Assembly: GCF_900130015.1 (NCBI RefSeq)
Contig: NZ_FQXS01000019.1
Span: 42,345-106,344 of the forward strand
Length of the DNA: 64,000 nt
Reading direction: 5' to 3'
Origin: Desulfofustis glycolicus DSM 9705
Lineage (GTDB): Bacteria > Desulfobacterota > Desulfobulbia > Desulfobulbales > Desulfocapsaceae
Shown piece after piece: positions 16,598 through 25,282 of this stretch. How positions within the stretch are numbered: position 1 is the stretch's first letter; the number at the start of each line of letters is the position of its first letter. Below the pieces are notes generated by a model. That model worked only from the letters and a program-made list of their open reading frames with translations, was not told the origin of the DNA and did not search any database. The position numbers and the translations under genes are program-made.

Positions 16598-16634
16598 TTG
16601 TGATCCCTGTCATGGTAAATACAGACACCTGCTT

Positions 16635-17621
16635 TCACCGCAACCCGGCCGTTTCTCTCAAGAAGGCTTCCGCTCGCTGTTCCGACCAATAGACAGTATC
16701 CCGCCATCCTCCCATAAAGCCGACATGACCGCCGAAGTGCGGTATCTCCAGATGCAGATGGGCACTGGCCTCAGCGACGCGCACCGGGTAGCATGAAGCG
16801 GCCAGGAACGGATCATCCATAGCCTGAATGATCAGCGTGGCCACGCCGATCTGCGGCAGCACGGGTAGGCAGGAGCTTTGTTGGTAGTAATCGGCAGCGT
16901 CGCGAAAACCGTGCAGCGGCGCGGTATAGCGATTGTCGAACGGTTCGAAGGTGGTCACTTCATCCAAGCCGCGCAAATCGAACAGCTCCGGATAGAGTTT
17001 CGCTTTCTGTTTGATCTTTTCCTTGAGACTCTTCATGAAGTAGCGCATGTAGATACGATTTTTCCGGCCGTTCATCACCGCCGCCGCATCGGCCAGGTGG
17101 CAGGGCACCGAAAAGACCACGGCGGCCTGTACTTCCGGCGGTACCAGCGCCGGATCCTCGCCGAGGTATTTCAAGGTCTGGTTGCCGCCCATGCTGAAAC
17201 CGATCAGTGCCGCCGTTGTATACCGGCCACCGGTAAGCCCGTGGGTCACTACCGTGTGCAGATCGTCGGTAACACCGGAATGATAGAAACGTGGCAAGCG
17301 GTTCGGCTCACCGGAGCAGCCGCGAAAACTCCAGCAGATGACATCCCAGCCATGGTTAGTCAGGTGACGGGCCATACCGAGGGGGTATTTCTTCCGGGCG
17401 TGGCCCTCAAGCCCGTGGCTGATCACCGCCAGTCGGTCTGTCGATCCGTTTCGGCAGCGGTGGCGGTCGAGATCGAGGAAGTCCCCGTCCGGAGTGGTGA
17501 TGCGCTCGGCCAGGGGAGTGGTTTGCGGCGTTGGTCGGCAGGCAGTCGGGAAAATGGTCTGCAGGTGGCCGCTGGTGAACGGAAAGGGGGGCAGGTACGG
17601 TGGGTGCGGCAATAGCGGCAT
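16635..17621 (-). CDS. Alpha/beta hydrolase, YheT family
   Basis: 328 residues. Recognisable YheT features: the opening GHLQTIFPT, SHGLEGHARKKYPLGMARHL (oxyanion region near 70), FRGCSGEPNRLPRFYHSG, the nucleophile elbow GFSMGGNQTLKYLGE near 140, and the histidine region HFGGHVGFMGG near the C-terminus with MDDPFL supplying the acid. A cytoplasmic serine esterase of broad or unknown substrate. Three-gene distance from the haem operon; ends before repeat B. Confidence 0.93.
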   Translation of the reverse strand: MPLLPHPPYLPPFPFTSGHLQTIFPTACRPTPQTTPLAERITTPDGDFLDLDRHRCRNGSTDRLAVISHGLEGHARKKYPLGMARHLTNHGWDVICWSFRGCSGEPNRLPRFYHSGVTDDLHTVVTHGLTGGRYTTAALIGFSMGGNQTLKYLGEDPALVPPEVQAAVVFSVPCHLADAAAVMNGRKNRIYMRYFMKSLKEKIKQKAKLYPELFDLRGLDEVTTFEPFDNRYTAPLHGFRDAADYYQQSSCLPVLPQIGVATLIIQAMDDPFLAASCYPVRVAEASAHLHLEIPHFGGHVGFMGGWRDTVYWSEQRAEAFLRETAGLR

Positions 17622-17639
17622 GAGGTAGGCCGGCGTTGC

Positions 17640-18245
17640 TTAGTCGCTGTCGGCCGGCACGTGATCCGCCAACCGGTCAGCCGAGAACGGCAGGAAGGAA
17701 AAGAGATACCCCTCCAGTTCCTGGCAGGTCAGGAAGTTGTCCTTGATCCGCTGTTCGATCAGCGGGTTGTGGTCGGAATAGCGCTCGATGATATAGTCGA
17801 GCCGATCCTGTAAAGAGACGATCTGGTCGTGACGAACCCGTTTGTCCGCGTAGTAGACAATTTCCCGGGCCGGGAAGATGCCGTTGCGGTAGCGATCCGG
17901 CTTAAAACTGCTGAGGATCACGTGTTCCCGAACGATTCGTCCGATTTCCGGGTAGCCGTGTTCCTCGCAGATCAACTGGCCTTCCTCGGCATGGCGGCAA
18001 CTGCCGTCCAGGCAGCGAGTTTTGGCGATATCGTGCAGCAGGGCTCCGGCAATGACCAGTTCAACGCCGGCGACATCGGCCGTCTCGACATCGGGGGCAT
18101 GGAGATAACGCACCAAGGTCTCGGCCACCCGGGCGACCAGCAGCGAGTGTTGCCGGATGTTGTCCAGCATGTCGTATTGCTCCATCAGGGCCAGGCAGGT
18201 GGGGCGACTGGGGATGGCGATAGCCATGGCGGATGACAGCGTCAC
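17640..18245 (-). CDS. HD-domain phosphohydrolase
   Basis: 201 residues, GTG start overlapping the hemE stop by 4 bases (GTGA). The HD metal site is visible in LVIAGALLHDIAK (about 67-79), with upstream H34 in NIRQHSLLVARVAETL and downstream ICEEHGYPEIGRIVREHV. Such proteins hydrolyse nucleotides or phosphodiesters; cyclic-nucleotide phosphodiesterase HD-GYP motifs are absent. Last gene of the haem operon by overlap, so co-expression is likely; the functional link is unknown. Confidence 0.9.
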   Translation of the reverse strand: MTLSSAMAIAIPSRPTCLALMEQYDMLDNIRQHSLLVARVAETLVRYLHAPDVETADVAGVELVIAGALLHDIAKTRCLDGSCRHAEEGQLICEEHGYPEIGRIVREHVILSSFKPDRYRNGIFPAREIVYYADKRVRHDQIVSLQDRLDYIIERYSDHNPLIEQRIKDNFLTCQELEGYLFSFLPFSADRLADHVPADSD

Positions 18246-19261
18246 CGGCGGCTCAGCTCATGCACTGCGTCGACAGCGATGCGAGCCTGCTCGGGCGGGG
18301 TGAACTGATGGATGCCGTGCCCCAGGTTGAAGATATGGCCCCGGGCCGCACGTGCGCCGTCGAGCAGGTTTTTGATCCGCTCGCGCAGTTTTTCGGCCGG
18401 CAGCAGCAGGGCCGCCGGATCGATATTGCCCTGGATGGCCCGTGGTCCGATACGTTTGATCGCCTCGCCGATATTGATCCGCCAATCGATGCCGATCACG
18501 TTGGCACCGGTGGCCGCCGACTGCTCGAGCAGCGTGGCGCCGTTATTGGCGAAATAGATTATCGGCAGACCGGTCGACTGTAGTTCGGAGATGATGCGTG
18601 CGGCATAGGGGGCGGCGTATTGCTCGAAATCGCACGGCGCCAGGATGCCGGCCCAAGAGTCGAACAGCTGCAGGGCCTGGGCGCCGGCCCGGGCCTGGGC
18701 GAGCAGGTAGGCGGTAGTACAGCGGCTGATCTTGTCCATCAGCTGGTGGAACAGCTCCGGCGCGGTGAACATCATTTTCTTCGTTTCCCAGAACGCCTTG
18801 GACGAGCCGCCTTCGATCAGGTAGGTGGCGCAGGTGAACGGCGCTCCGGCAAAACCGATGAGCGGCACCTTCAGCTCGCGGCGCAGCAGCCGGATGGTCT
18901 CCATCACGAAGCCCATGGTCTCTTCAGGGTTGGGGACGATCAGTTTCTCGACACCGGCCCGGTCGCGCACCGTTTCCGGGAAGATCGGGCCGCGCCCGTC
19001 GTGAAACTCCAGTGGCAATCCCATCGCCTCCATCGGGATGAGGATGTCGGAGAAGAGGATGGCGGCGTCGACGTCGAGCCTCTCGACCGGCTGCAGGGTC
19101 ACCTGGACACAGAGTTCCGGTGTCTTGCACAACTCGAGAAAAGAGATGGAGCCGCGCACTTGCCGGTACTCCGGTAGATAGCGGCCGGCCTGGCGCATCA
19201 TCCAGACCGGCGTGTAGTCGGTGGCCTCGCCGCGGCAGGCCTTCAGGAAGGTATCGTTCAT
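18242..19261 (-). CDS. hemE: Uroporphyrinogen decarboxylase
   Basis: 339 residues. Hallmarks: [14 protein letters not shown] near residue 22 (substrate-binding loop), [30 protein letters not shown] near 140, the central DSWAGILAP, and [13 protein letters not shown] near the C-terminus. Removes four acetate carboxyls of uroporphyrinogen III to give coproporphyrinogen III. Overlaps the upstream radical-SAM gene by 4 bases (ATGA) and the downstream HD gene by 4 bases. Many sulfate reducers make haem from sirohaem without HemE, so its presence here is notable. Confidence 0.97.
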   Translation of the reverse strand: MNDTFLKACRGEATDYTPVWMMRQAGRYLPEYRQVRGSISFLELCKTPELCVQVTLQPVERLDVDAAILFSDILIPMEAMGLPLEFHDGRGPIFPETVRDRAGVEKLIVPNPEETMGFVMETIRLLRRELKVPLIGFAGAPFTCATYLIEGGSSKAFWETKKMMFTAPELFHQLMDKISRCTTAYLLAQARAGAQALQLFDSWAGILAPCDFEQYAAPYAARIISELQSTGLPIIYFANNGATLLEQSAATGANVIGIDWRINIGEAIKRIGPRAIQGNIDPAALLLPAEKLRERIKNLLDGARAARGHIFNLGHGIHQFTPPEQARIAVDAVHELSRR

Positions 19262-20343
19262 GAGTGTTGACTGGTTTGGGAAAGGTGACGCCGGGTGGCC
19301 GGCTGGTAGCTGCAGAACGGTTCCTGGGCCAGGTAGTCGCCGGTCATCGCATAGGCCCGGGCCCGGCAGCCGCCGCAGACATTGACGTATTCGCAGCGGC
19401 CGCAATTGTCCTTGTAGCTGGAAAAGTCGCGCAGCTGCAGGAAGAGCTCCGACTCTTCCCAGATTTTTTTGAACGGAACCTGGTTGATATTGCCGGCCGA
19501 TTTGGGGAAATAGCTGCAGGGCAGCACCTCGCCATCGACATCGATCAGGCAGATCAACTGGCCCGCCAGGCAGCCTTTGGAGCCGCCGGTGGAAAAGTTC
19601 AAGTTGCGCCTTGTGAAGCGTTCGCCGTCCTCCTTGGCCTTCTGCCGGACAATTCGGTAATAGTGGGGTGCGCAGGTGGGCCGCATCAGGATCTTTGTCT
19701 CTTCTTTTTCCACCCGGTAATGCCATTCGAGGATCTCGTTGTACAGCGATTCCGGTATTAGCTCGTCGACCACGTCCTCGCCGCGGCCGGTCGGCACGAT
19801 CATGAACATGTACCAGGCGACGGCGCCCAGTTCCTTGACCAGTTGGAAGATCTGCGGAATCTCGTCCTTGTTGCGCACGGTGAATGAAGAGTTGACGAGA
19901 AAGGGGATCTGGTGGCGGTTGAACAATTCGATAGCCCGCATTGTGCCGGCAAAGGCGCCGGGCTGGTTGCGGAAATTGTCGTGGGTGGCCGCATTGGCCC
20001 CGTCGAGGCTGAGGGAGACCATTTTTATCTGGGCCTCCTTGATCTGGTGGCAAATCTCTTCGGTAACCAGGGTACCGTTGGTTGCCAGGCACATGCGTAG
20101 TCCCTGATCGGTGCCGTACCGGGCGATATCGAAGATGTCCGGACGCAATAGCGGCTCACCGCCGGAAAGGACGAGGACCGGGCTGGCGTAAGAGGCGATA
20201 TCGTCGATGATTGTTTTCGCCTGGTCCAGGGTGAAATCAGGGTGTCCCTGTATCTCAAGCTCTGATGACGACCTGCAGTGTACACAGGAGAGGTTGCAGC
20301 GCCGGGTGGTTTCCCAGGCGATCCATTTCGGTTCGAATTCCAT
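19258..20343 (-). CDS. Radical-SAM/SPASM haem biosynthesis protein (AhbC/AhbD/NirJ type)
   Basis: 361 residues from the ATG at [10 protein letters not shown]; an extension to 20403 (TTG) is open. The radical-SAM motif is [11 protein letters not shown] (CxxxCxxC), followed by LSGGEPLL. The C-terminal half has the SPASM-like auxiliary cluster: [24 protein letters not shown], then [19 protein letters not shown] and EPFCSYQP, all closely like AhbC/AhbD. In the sirohaem route these enzymes finish haem b (AhbD decarboxylates Fe-coproporphyrin III; AhbC removes acetate chains). Adjacent hemE supports a haem role; which of the two reactions it performs is unresolved. No clear ribosome site at the chosen ATG. 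Confidence 0.9.
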   Translation of the reverse strand: MEFEPKWIAWETTRRCNLSCVHCRSSSELEIQGHPDFTLDQAKTIIDDIASYASPVLVLSGGEPLLRPDIFDIARYGTDQGLRMCLATNGTLVTEEICHQIKEAQIKMVSLSLDGANAATHDNFRNQPGAFAGTMRAIELFNRHQIPFLVNSSFTVRNKDEIPQIFQLVKELGAVAWYMFMIVPTGRGEDVVDELIPESLYNEILEWHYRVEKEETKILMRPTCAPHYYRIVRQKAKEDGERFTRRNLNFSTGGSKGCLAGQLICLIDVDGEVLPCSYFPKSAGNINQVPFKKIWEESELFLQLRDFSSYKDNCGRCEYVNVCGGCRARAYAMTGDYLAQEPFCSYQPATRRHLSQTSQHS

Positions 20344-20789
20344 GACCGTGCCGTTGGCTGATGCGTCTTTGGGGAACCTTGAAAGTCGCCATTTCGTCCA
20401 CAATCATCGGTGCGCAATCAAATTTTATCCTCGGAATATCAACTATGCCTGCGGTAAAATTTCCTTGCGCGCCAAGATCTTGAACGAAATTTCGATTTTT
20501 TCAAGCGCCCCTTTGGCGTTTTGTTGCTTGAGGCGTAACTATATTTCTTTTTCCGGCAACTTCAAAGGAAAAGCGGCAGATAGTCCACCCCGCCGGTCTC
20601 CGGCGGGGTGGTGCCGGCATTCGTTAAGCGGGCCTGGACACCACCGGCGATCCCCCCGGAACACTGCTTGTGCCATCGCCGGTTACCCTTTCTAAAGCCG
20701 GGCAAATAGCGTATAATGCGTCGCCGTGTGCGTGGAAGTACTACTTTTTTCAGCCGGTCTACGGCGATAACGGACGATGGGATGTACTG
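20344..20789. other. Divergent promoter region between the haem operon and hisD
   Basis: 446 bases carrying repeat A copy 2 (20411-20505) and a hairpin CCACCCCGCCGG-TCT-CCGGCGGGGTGG (20585-20611). No gene seen. Promoters for both divergent units must lie here, and the repeat touches the 5' part of the haem gene leader. Confidence 0.6.
20378..20505 (+). repeat. Dispersed repeat family A, copy 2
   Basis: The core 20411-20505 matches the reverse complement of 2586-2680; weaker similarity extends left to about 20378, near the alternative start of the radical-SAM gene. The repeat also shows a conserved reading frame through CAIKFYPRN and LNEI, but nucleotide differences are not biased to silent sites. 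Confidence 0.85.
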
Positions 20790-22091
20790 ATGATCACAAT
20801 CTTGACAACAGGCAGTCCGGCCGGACGGGCTGCTCTTGAAGGGCTTTACTCCCGGATCCAGTCGGTCGATGACGATTGCCGGGACCAGGTGGCCGCCATT
20901 CTTGCCGATGTCCGGCGTCGCGGAGACGATGCCATCCTCGACTATTCTCGACGGTTTGACGCGCCGGAGCTGACACTCGCCGAATTGGTGATCTCGTCGG
21001 CCGAGATGGAGGCAGCATATCGTACCGTAGATACGTCGTTTTTGGAGACGCTGGAAGTAGCCATCGACCGGATCCGCGAATTTCACGAGCGGGAGATGGA
21101 AGACTCCTGGCTGCAGACCCGGCCGGACGGCAGTATTGTCGGTCGTCTGGTGCGGCCGGTGGACAGCGCCGGGCTCTATGTGCCCGGCGGACAGGGCGGC
21201 TCGACGCCGCTCGTCTCGTCGGTGCTGATGAACGGCATTCCGGCCGGCATCGCCGGGGTGGCGCGCCGGGTTATGGTGACGCCGCCGTCACCGGACGGCT
21301 CCGTTAGCCCGCATCTGCTGGTCGCTGCCCGGGAGATCGGCATCTCCGAGATCTACAAGGCCGGTTCCGCCTGGGCCATCGGGGCGCTCGCCTACGGCAG
21401 TGAAACCATTGCGCCGGTGGATGTCATCGTCGGGCCGGGGAACCGTTTCGTCGCCGAGGCCAAACGGCAGGTCGCCGGACTGGTGCGCATTGACATGATC
21501 GCCGGCCCGTCTGAGGTGCTGATCGTCGCCGATGAGACTGCCAATCCGGCCTATATCGCCGCCGACATGCTGGCCCAGGCCGAACACGACACGCAGGCGC
21601 TGGCCGTGGTGATCACCATCGACGCGCTGCTGCCGCAGCGTATCCTCGCCGAGTTGAACCGTCAGCTCGGTGAGTTGAGCCGGGCCGAAACAGCCCGTGC
21701 GGCGCTGGCCGAACACGGCCGGATCTTCGTCGCGACCTCCTTGGAGGAGGCAATCGAGTTGGCCAACGACATTGCCGCCGAGCATCTCGAACTGCAGATC
21801 GGTGATCCGTGGTCGCAGCTGCCGCACATCCGCCATGCCGGCGCCATTTTCCTGGGCAGCCATACCCCGGAAGCCGCCGGTGATTATCTGGCCGGACCGA
21901 ACCATGTGCTGCCGACCATGGGCACCGCCCGATTTGCCTCGGCGCTTGGCGTGGAGACTTTTCTCAAGAAAAGCTCGATTATCTCCTACTCGGCGGCGGC
22001 GCTGGCCGGCGATGCCGACCACATCCGGGCCCTTGCCCGACTCGAAGGATTGACGGCACACGCCGCCTCGGTCACCAGGAGACTCGGCTGA
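20790..22091 (+). CDS. hisD: Histidinol dehydrogenase
   Basis: 433 residues starting MITILTTGSPAGR; an upstream extension has no homology. Catalyses the last two oxidations of histidine synthesis, L-histidinol to L-histidine, with NAD and zinc. Visible: AGLYVPGGQGGSTPLVSSVLM (about 120-140), GPGNRFVAEAKRQV, the zinc/base region AQAEHDTQA near 265, AEHLELQI near 330, and the C-terminal GPNHVLPTMGTARF with zinc histidine. Length and motifs normal. Followed 20 bases later by rsmG. No other his gene is in the window apart from a PHP phosphatase at 8.3 kb. Confidence 0.97.
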   Translation: MITILTTGSPAGRAALEGLYSRIQSVDDDCRDQVAAILADVRRRGDDAILDYSRRFDAPELTLAELVISSAEMEAAYRTVDTSFLETLEVAIDRIREFHEREMEDSWLQTRPDGSIVGRLVRPVDSAGLYVPGGQGGSTPLVSSVLMNGIPAGIAGVARRVMVTPPSPDGSVSPHLLVAAREIGISEIYKAGSAWAIGALAYGSETIAPVDVIVGPGNRFVAEAKRQVAGLVRIDMIAGPSEVLIVADETANPAYIAADMLAQAEHDTQALAVVITIDALLPQRILAELNRQLGELSRAETARAALAEHGRIFVATSLEEAIELANDIAAEHLELQIGDPWSQLPHIRHAGAIFLGSHTPEAAGDYLAGPNHVLPTMGTARFASALGVETFLKKSSIISYSAAALAGDADHIRALARLEGLTAHAASVTRRLG

Positions 22092-22111
22092 GCGCGGATA
22101 GAGTAGAGTTG

Positions 22112-22774
22112 ATGCACTTTCAGGCTTTCAGCGAGCAGGTCTCCGCCGGCGGGGCGGTTGTCGGTTACCGGCCGGATCCGGCCGCGGTCGCCGGGTTGTT
22201 TGACTATTTTACCGAGCTGCGGCGCCGGGCAGCCAAGGTCAACCTGATCTCAAAGGAGATGGCCGATGAGGAGCTGGTCGACAAGCACTTTGTCGATTCT
22301 TTGGCTCTGGCTGGTGTGCTTGGCGATCCGGCCGCCGCACTGCTCGATGTCGGCAGCGGTGCCGGGTTTCCCGGGCTGGTCTGCAAGCTTGTCGAGCCGC
22401 GGCGACCGGTGCGCTTGATGGAACCGCGACTCAAGCGGGTCTCTTTTCTTCGCCAGGTCATCCGCTCGCAGGGGCTCGATGATATCGATGTGCTGGCCTG
22501 CCGGCTCGAGCCGGGTGCTCCGGTCGATGGCGAGGCGGCGTATCGGTGGGTGGTCAGCCGGGCGGTGACCAGCATCAGTGATTTCCTGACCCGGTGTTCG
22601 TCATTTCGTCGTCCGGATTGCCGCATCGTCTGCATGAAGGGGCCTCGTTATAAGGAGGAATTGGCGGCTGTTGCCACGCTGCCGGAACCGTGGCATCTGG
22701 AGCAACGCCATGAGTATCGGTTGCCCGTCTCCGGTGCCGAGCGGGTGTTGCTCGTCTTCCGGACCGCTCAGTAA
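22112..22774 (+). CDS. rsmG: 16S rRNA (guanine-N7) methyltransferase RsmG
   Basis: 220 residues. SAM-binding motif LLDVGSGAGFPGLVCKLV (about 80-95), the substrate-side SRAVTSISDFL, and CMKGPRYKEEL near 180. Methylates G527 of 16S rRNA (E. coli numbering). The ATG at 22112 follows a TTG that could also start. Usually found near gidA/mnmG and parAB, but here it follows hisD and precedes leuB, with repeat B in between. Confidence 0.95.
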   Translation: MHFQAFSEQVSAGGAVVGYRPDPAAVAGLFDYFTELRRRAAKVNLISKEMADEELVDKHFVDSLALAGVLGDPAAALLDVGSGAGFPGLVCKLVEPRRPVRLMEPRLKRVSFLRQVIRSQGLDDIDVLACRLEPGAPVDGEAAYRWVVSRAVTSISDFLTRCSSFRRPDCRIVCMKGPRYKEELAAVATLPEPWHLEQRHEYRLPVSGAERVLLVFRTAQ

Positions 22775-22831
22775 TCAGCTAGCGGACGACAGGAGGTTTT
22801 TATATGAAAATCAGTTCCACAGGCTGAACTT

Positions 22832-23044
22832 CCCGGGCTGGCCGGTTCTGCTGGAGGCTGCATCGCGAAGGCCCGGCGGGCCGGAGAATCAGGCCCGTAG
22901 TGTGGCTGACAGGACGTCAGCCACCGGCGGCCAGGCCATGGATGGCCTGTCTGCCGGCCTCGGAGGCAAGCCGATCAGGCCGCAGCGCAGCAGCTGGAAG
23001 CAGGACCGGCCAGCCCTGCCGATCCCGATGCCGATTTTCATTGT
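22832..23044 (+). repeat. Structured dispersed repeat family B, copy 2
   Basis: Aligns throughout with 16383-16597. The inner hairpin is GTGGCTGAC-AGGAC-GTCAGCCAC, whose stem sequence differs from copy 1 on both sides while the loop AGGAC is identical. Bounded by ATGAAAATC (22804) and its complement GATTTTCAT (23032), an inverted pair. Located between rsmG and leuB. Confidence 0.85.
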
Positions 23045-23072
23045 TCGTTGTGGGCTTCAGTCAGTAATGGGG

Positions 23073-23122
23073 GTGAGCGGAGGACAGAAGTGAGCGGAGG
23101 ACAGGTTAAAACCTGTCCCGCC
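23073..23122. repeat. Short tandem repeat and repeat family C palindrome upstream of leuB
   Basis: GTGAGCGGAGGACAG occurs twice in tandem (23073-23106), running into GGACAGGTTAAAACC+TGTCCCGCC (23099-23122), the inverted match of the 6.2-kb copy, which can form an 8-bp hairpin. Confidence 0.6.
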
Positions 23123-23212
23123 GATAGTTGAGAGGTGTCCCCCTTTTAGTTGAAAGACGTTTTCCACCGTTGGTTGAGTTGTGTACATTGTTGGTCGAGA
23201 ATTCGATACTGA

Positions 23213-24307
<1,095 letters not shown>

Positions 24308-24334
24308 CCGGCTGTTGGCAGGAGGGATCGGGTG

Positions 24335-25252
24335 ATGGAAAAGCAACGGGAACTGGTGCTCGTCGCCACCGAGGCGTCTGCGCCGTTGGCACGGAAAGTA
24401 GCCGCACAGCTCGGCGTTGAATTTTCCGAGATGGTCCGTAAACGCTTTGCCGACGGCGAGGTCTTCCACGCCTTTCCCTGCAATGTGGCCGGCCGGCACC
24501 TGATTATTGTCGGTGCGACGCACGATGATGCATCGCACCAGGAGGTGCTCGATCTGATCGCCGGTGGCGGTTTCTGGAACGCCGCATCGATCAATGTGGT
24601 GATCCCGTTTCTCGGCTACTCGACAATGGAACGGGTCAAGCCGTTCTCCCGGGAGATTCCGAAAGGCATCACCAGGACCCGCCAGATATTTCTCGCCCGA
24701 CCCGGTTTCGTCGCCTTTATCGATCTGCATTCCGAGGCCGTCCTCCATGCCCACTCGGGAGAGATCGGCACGTTGCATATCTGGACCGATCGCCTCGTCG
24801 TCGAAAAAATCAACAGCCTGGGCATCGACGACTACGTGCTGGTATCGCCCGATTACGGTTTTTCCAAACGGGTCGCTAGGCTGGCCAGCCTGCTGCAGTG
24901 CCCGCATACCGCGGCGGACAAGGATCGTTACGACACGGACAAGACCATTGTCGGCCAGGTGTCCAGCGTGGTCAGGGGGCGGACGGCAATTGTCTGTGAC
25001 GACATGATAAGGACCGGCGGTTCGATCATTCAGACCGCCTGCCGCTGCCTCGATGCCGGCGCTACCGAGGTCTACGTGATGGCGACCCATCTGGTGCTGG
25101 CCGGCGAGTCACGTCGCCGGTTCGCTGCATCGCCAATCAAAAAAGTGATCGGTTCGGACACCTACCCCGGTGTCGAATCCGACGATCTGCTCGATGTCTA
25201 TTCGGTGGCACCGCTCGTCGCCGAGATTCTATCGTCGCATTTCAACTATTGA
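24335..25252 (+). CDS. Divergent ribose-phosphate pyrophosphokinase-like protein
   Basis: 305 residues from the ATG after GGAGGGATCGGGTG. Two PRTase domains in the PRPP-synthetase order: KRFADGEVFHAFPCNV (N-terminal), FIDLHSEAVLHAHS where PRPP synthetases have the metal-binding DLHA, and the phosphoribosyl loop VCDDMIRTGGSIIQTA. The canonical flexible loop YARQDR is replaced by LGYSTMERVKPFSREIP, and the loop aspartate pattern reads DDMIRTGG rather than DDMIDTAG. These changes suggest altered nucleotide or diphosphate use, or an inactive regulatory paralogue. A normal Prs must exist elsewhere. Confidence 0.85.
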   Translation: MEKQRELVLVATEASAPLARKVAAQLGVEFSEMVRKRFADGEVFHAFPCNVAGRHLIIVGATHDDASHQEVLDLIAGGGFWNAASINVVIPFLGYSTMERVKPFSREIPKGITRTRQIFLARPGFVAFIDLHSEAVLHAHSGEIGTLHIWTDRLVVEKINSLGIDDYVLVSPDYGFSKRVARLASLLQCPHTAADKDRYDTDKTIVGQVSSVVRGRTAIVCDDMIRTGGSIIQTACRCLDAGATEVYVMATHLVLAGESRRRFAASPIKKVIGSDTYPGVESDDLLDVYSVAPLVAEILSSHFNY

Positions 25253-25282
25253 ACCAACGGGCGGCGGTCCTACGATAATGCG

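Noticed and set aside
18242..20092. A single 616-codon minus-strand frame covering hemE and upstream
   Set aside because: The upstream half is the wrong frame of the radical-SAM gene, and hemE begins at its own ATG that overlaps that gene's stop by four bases.
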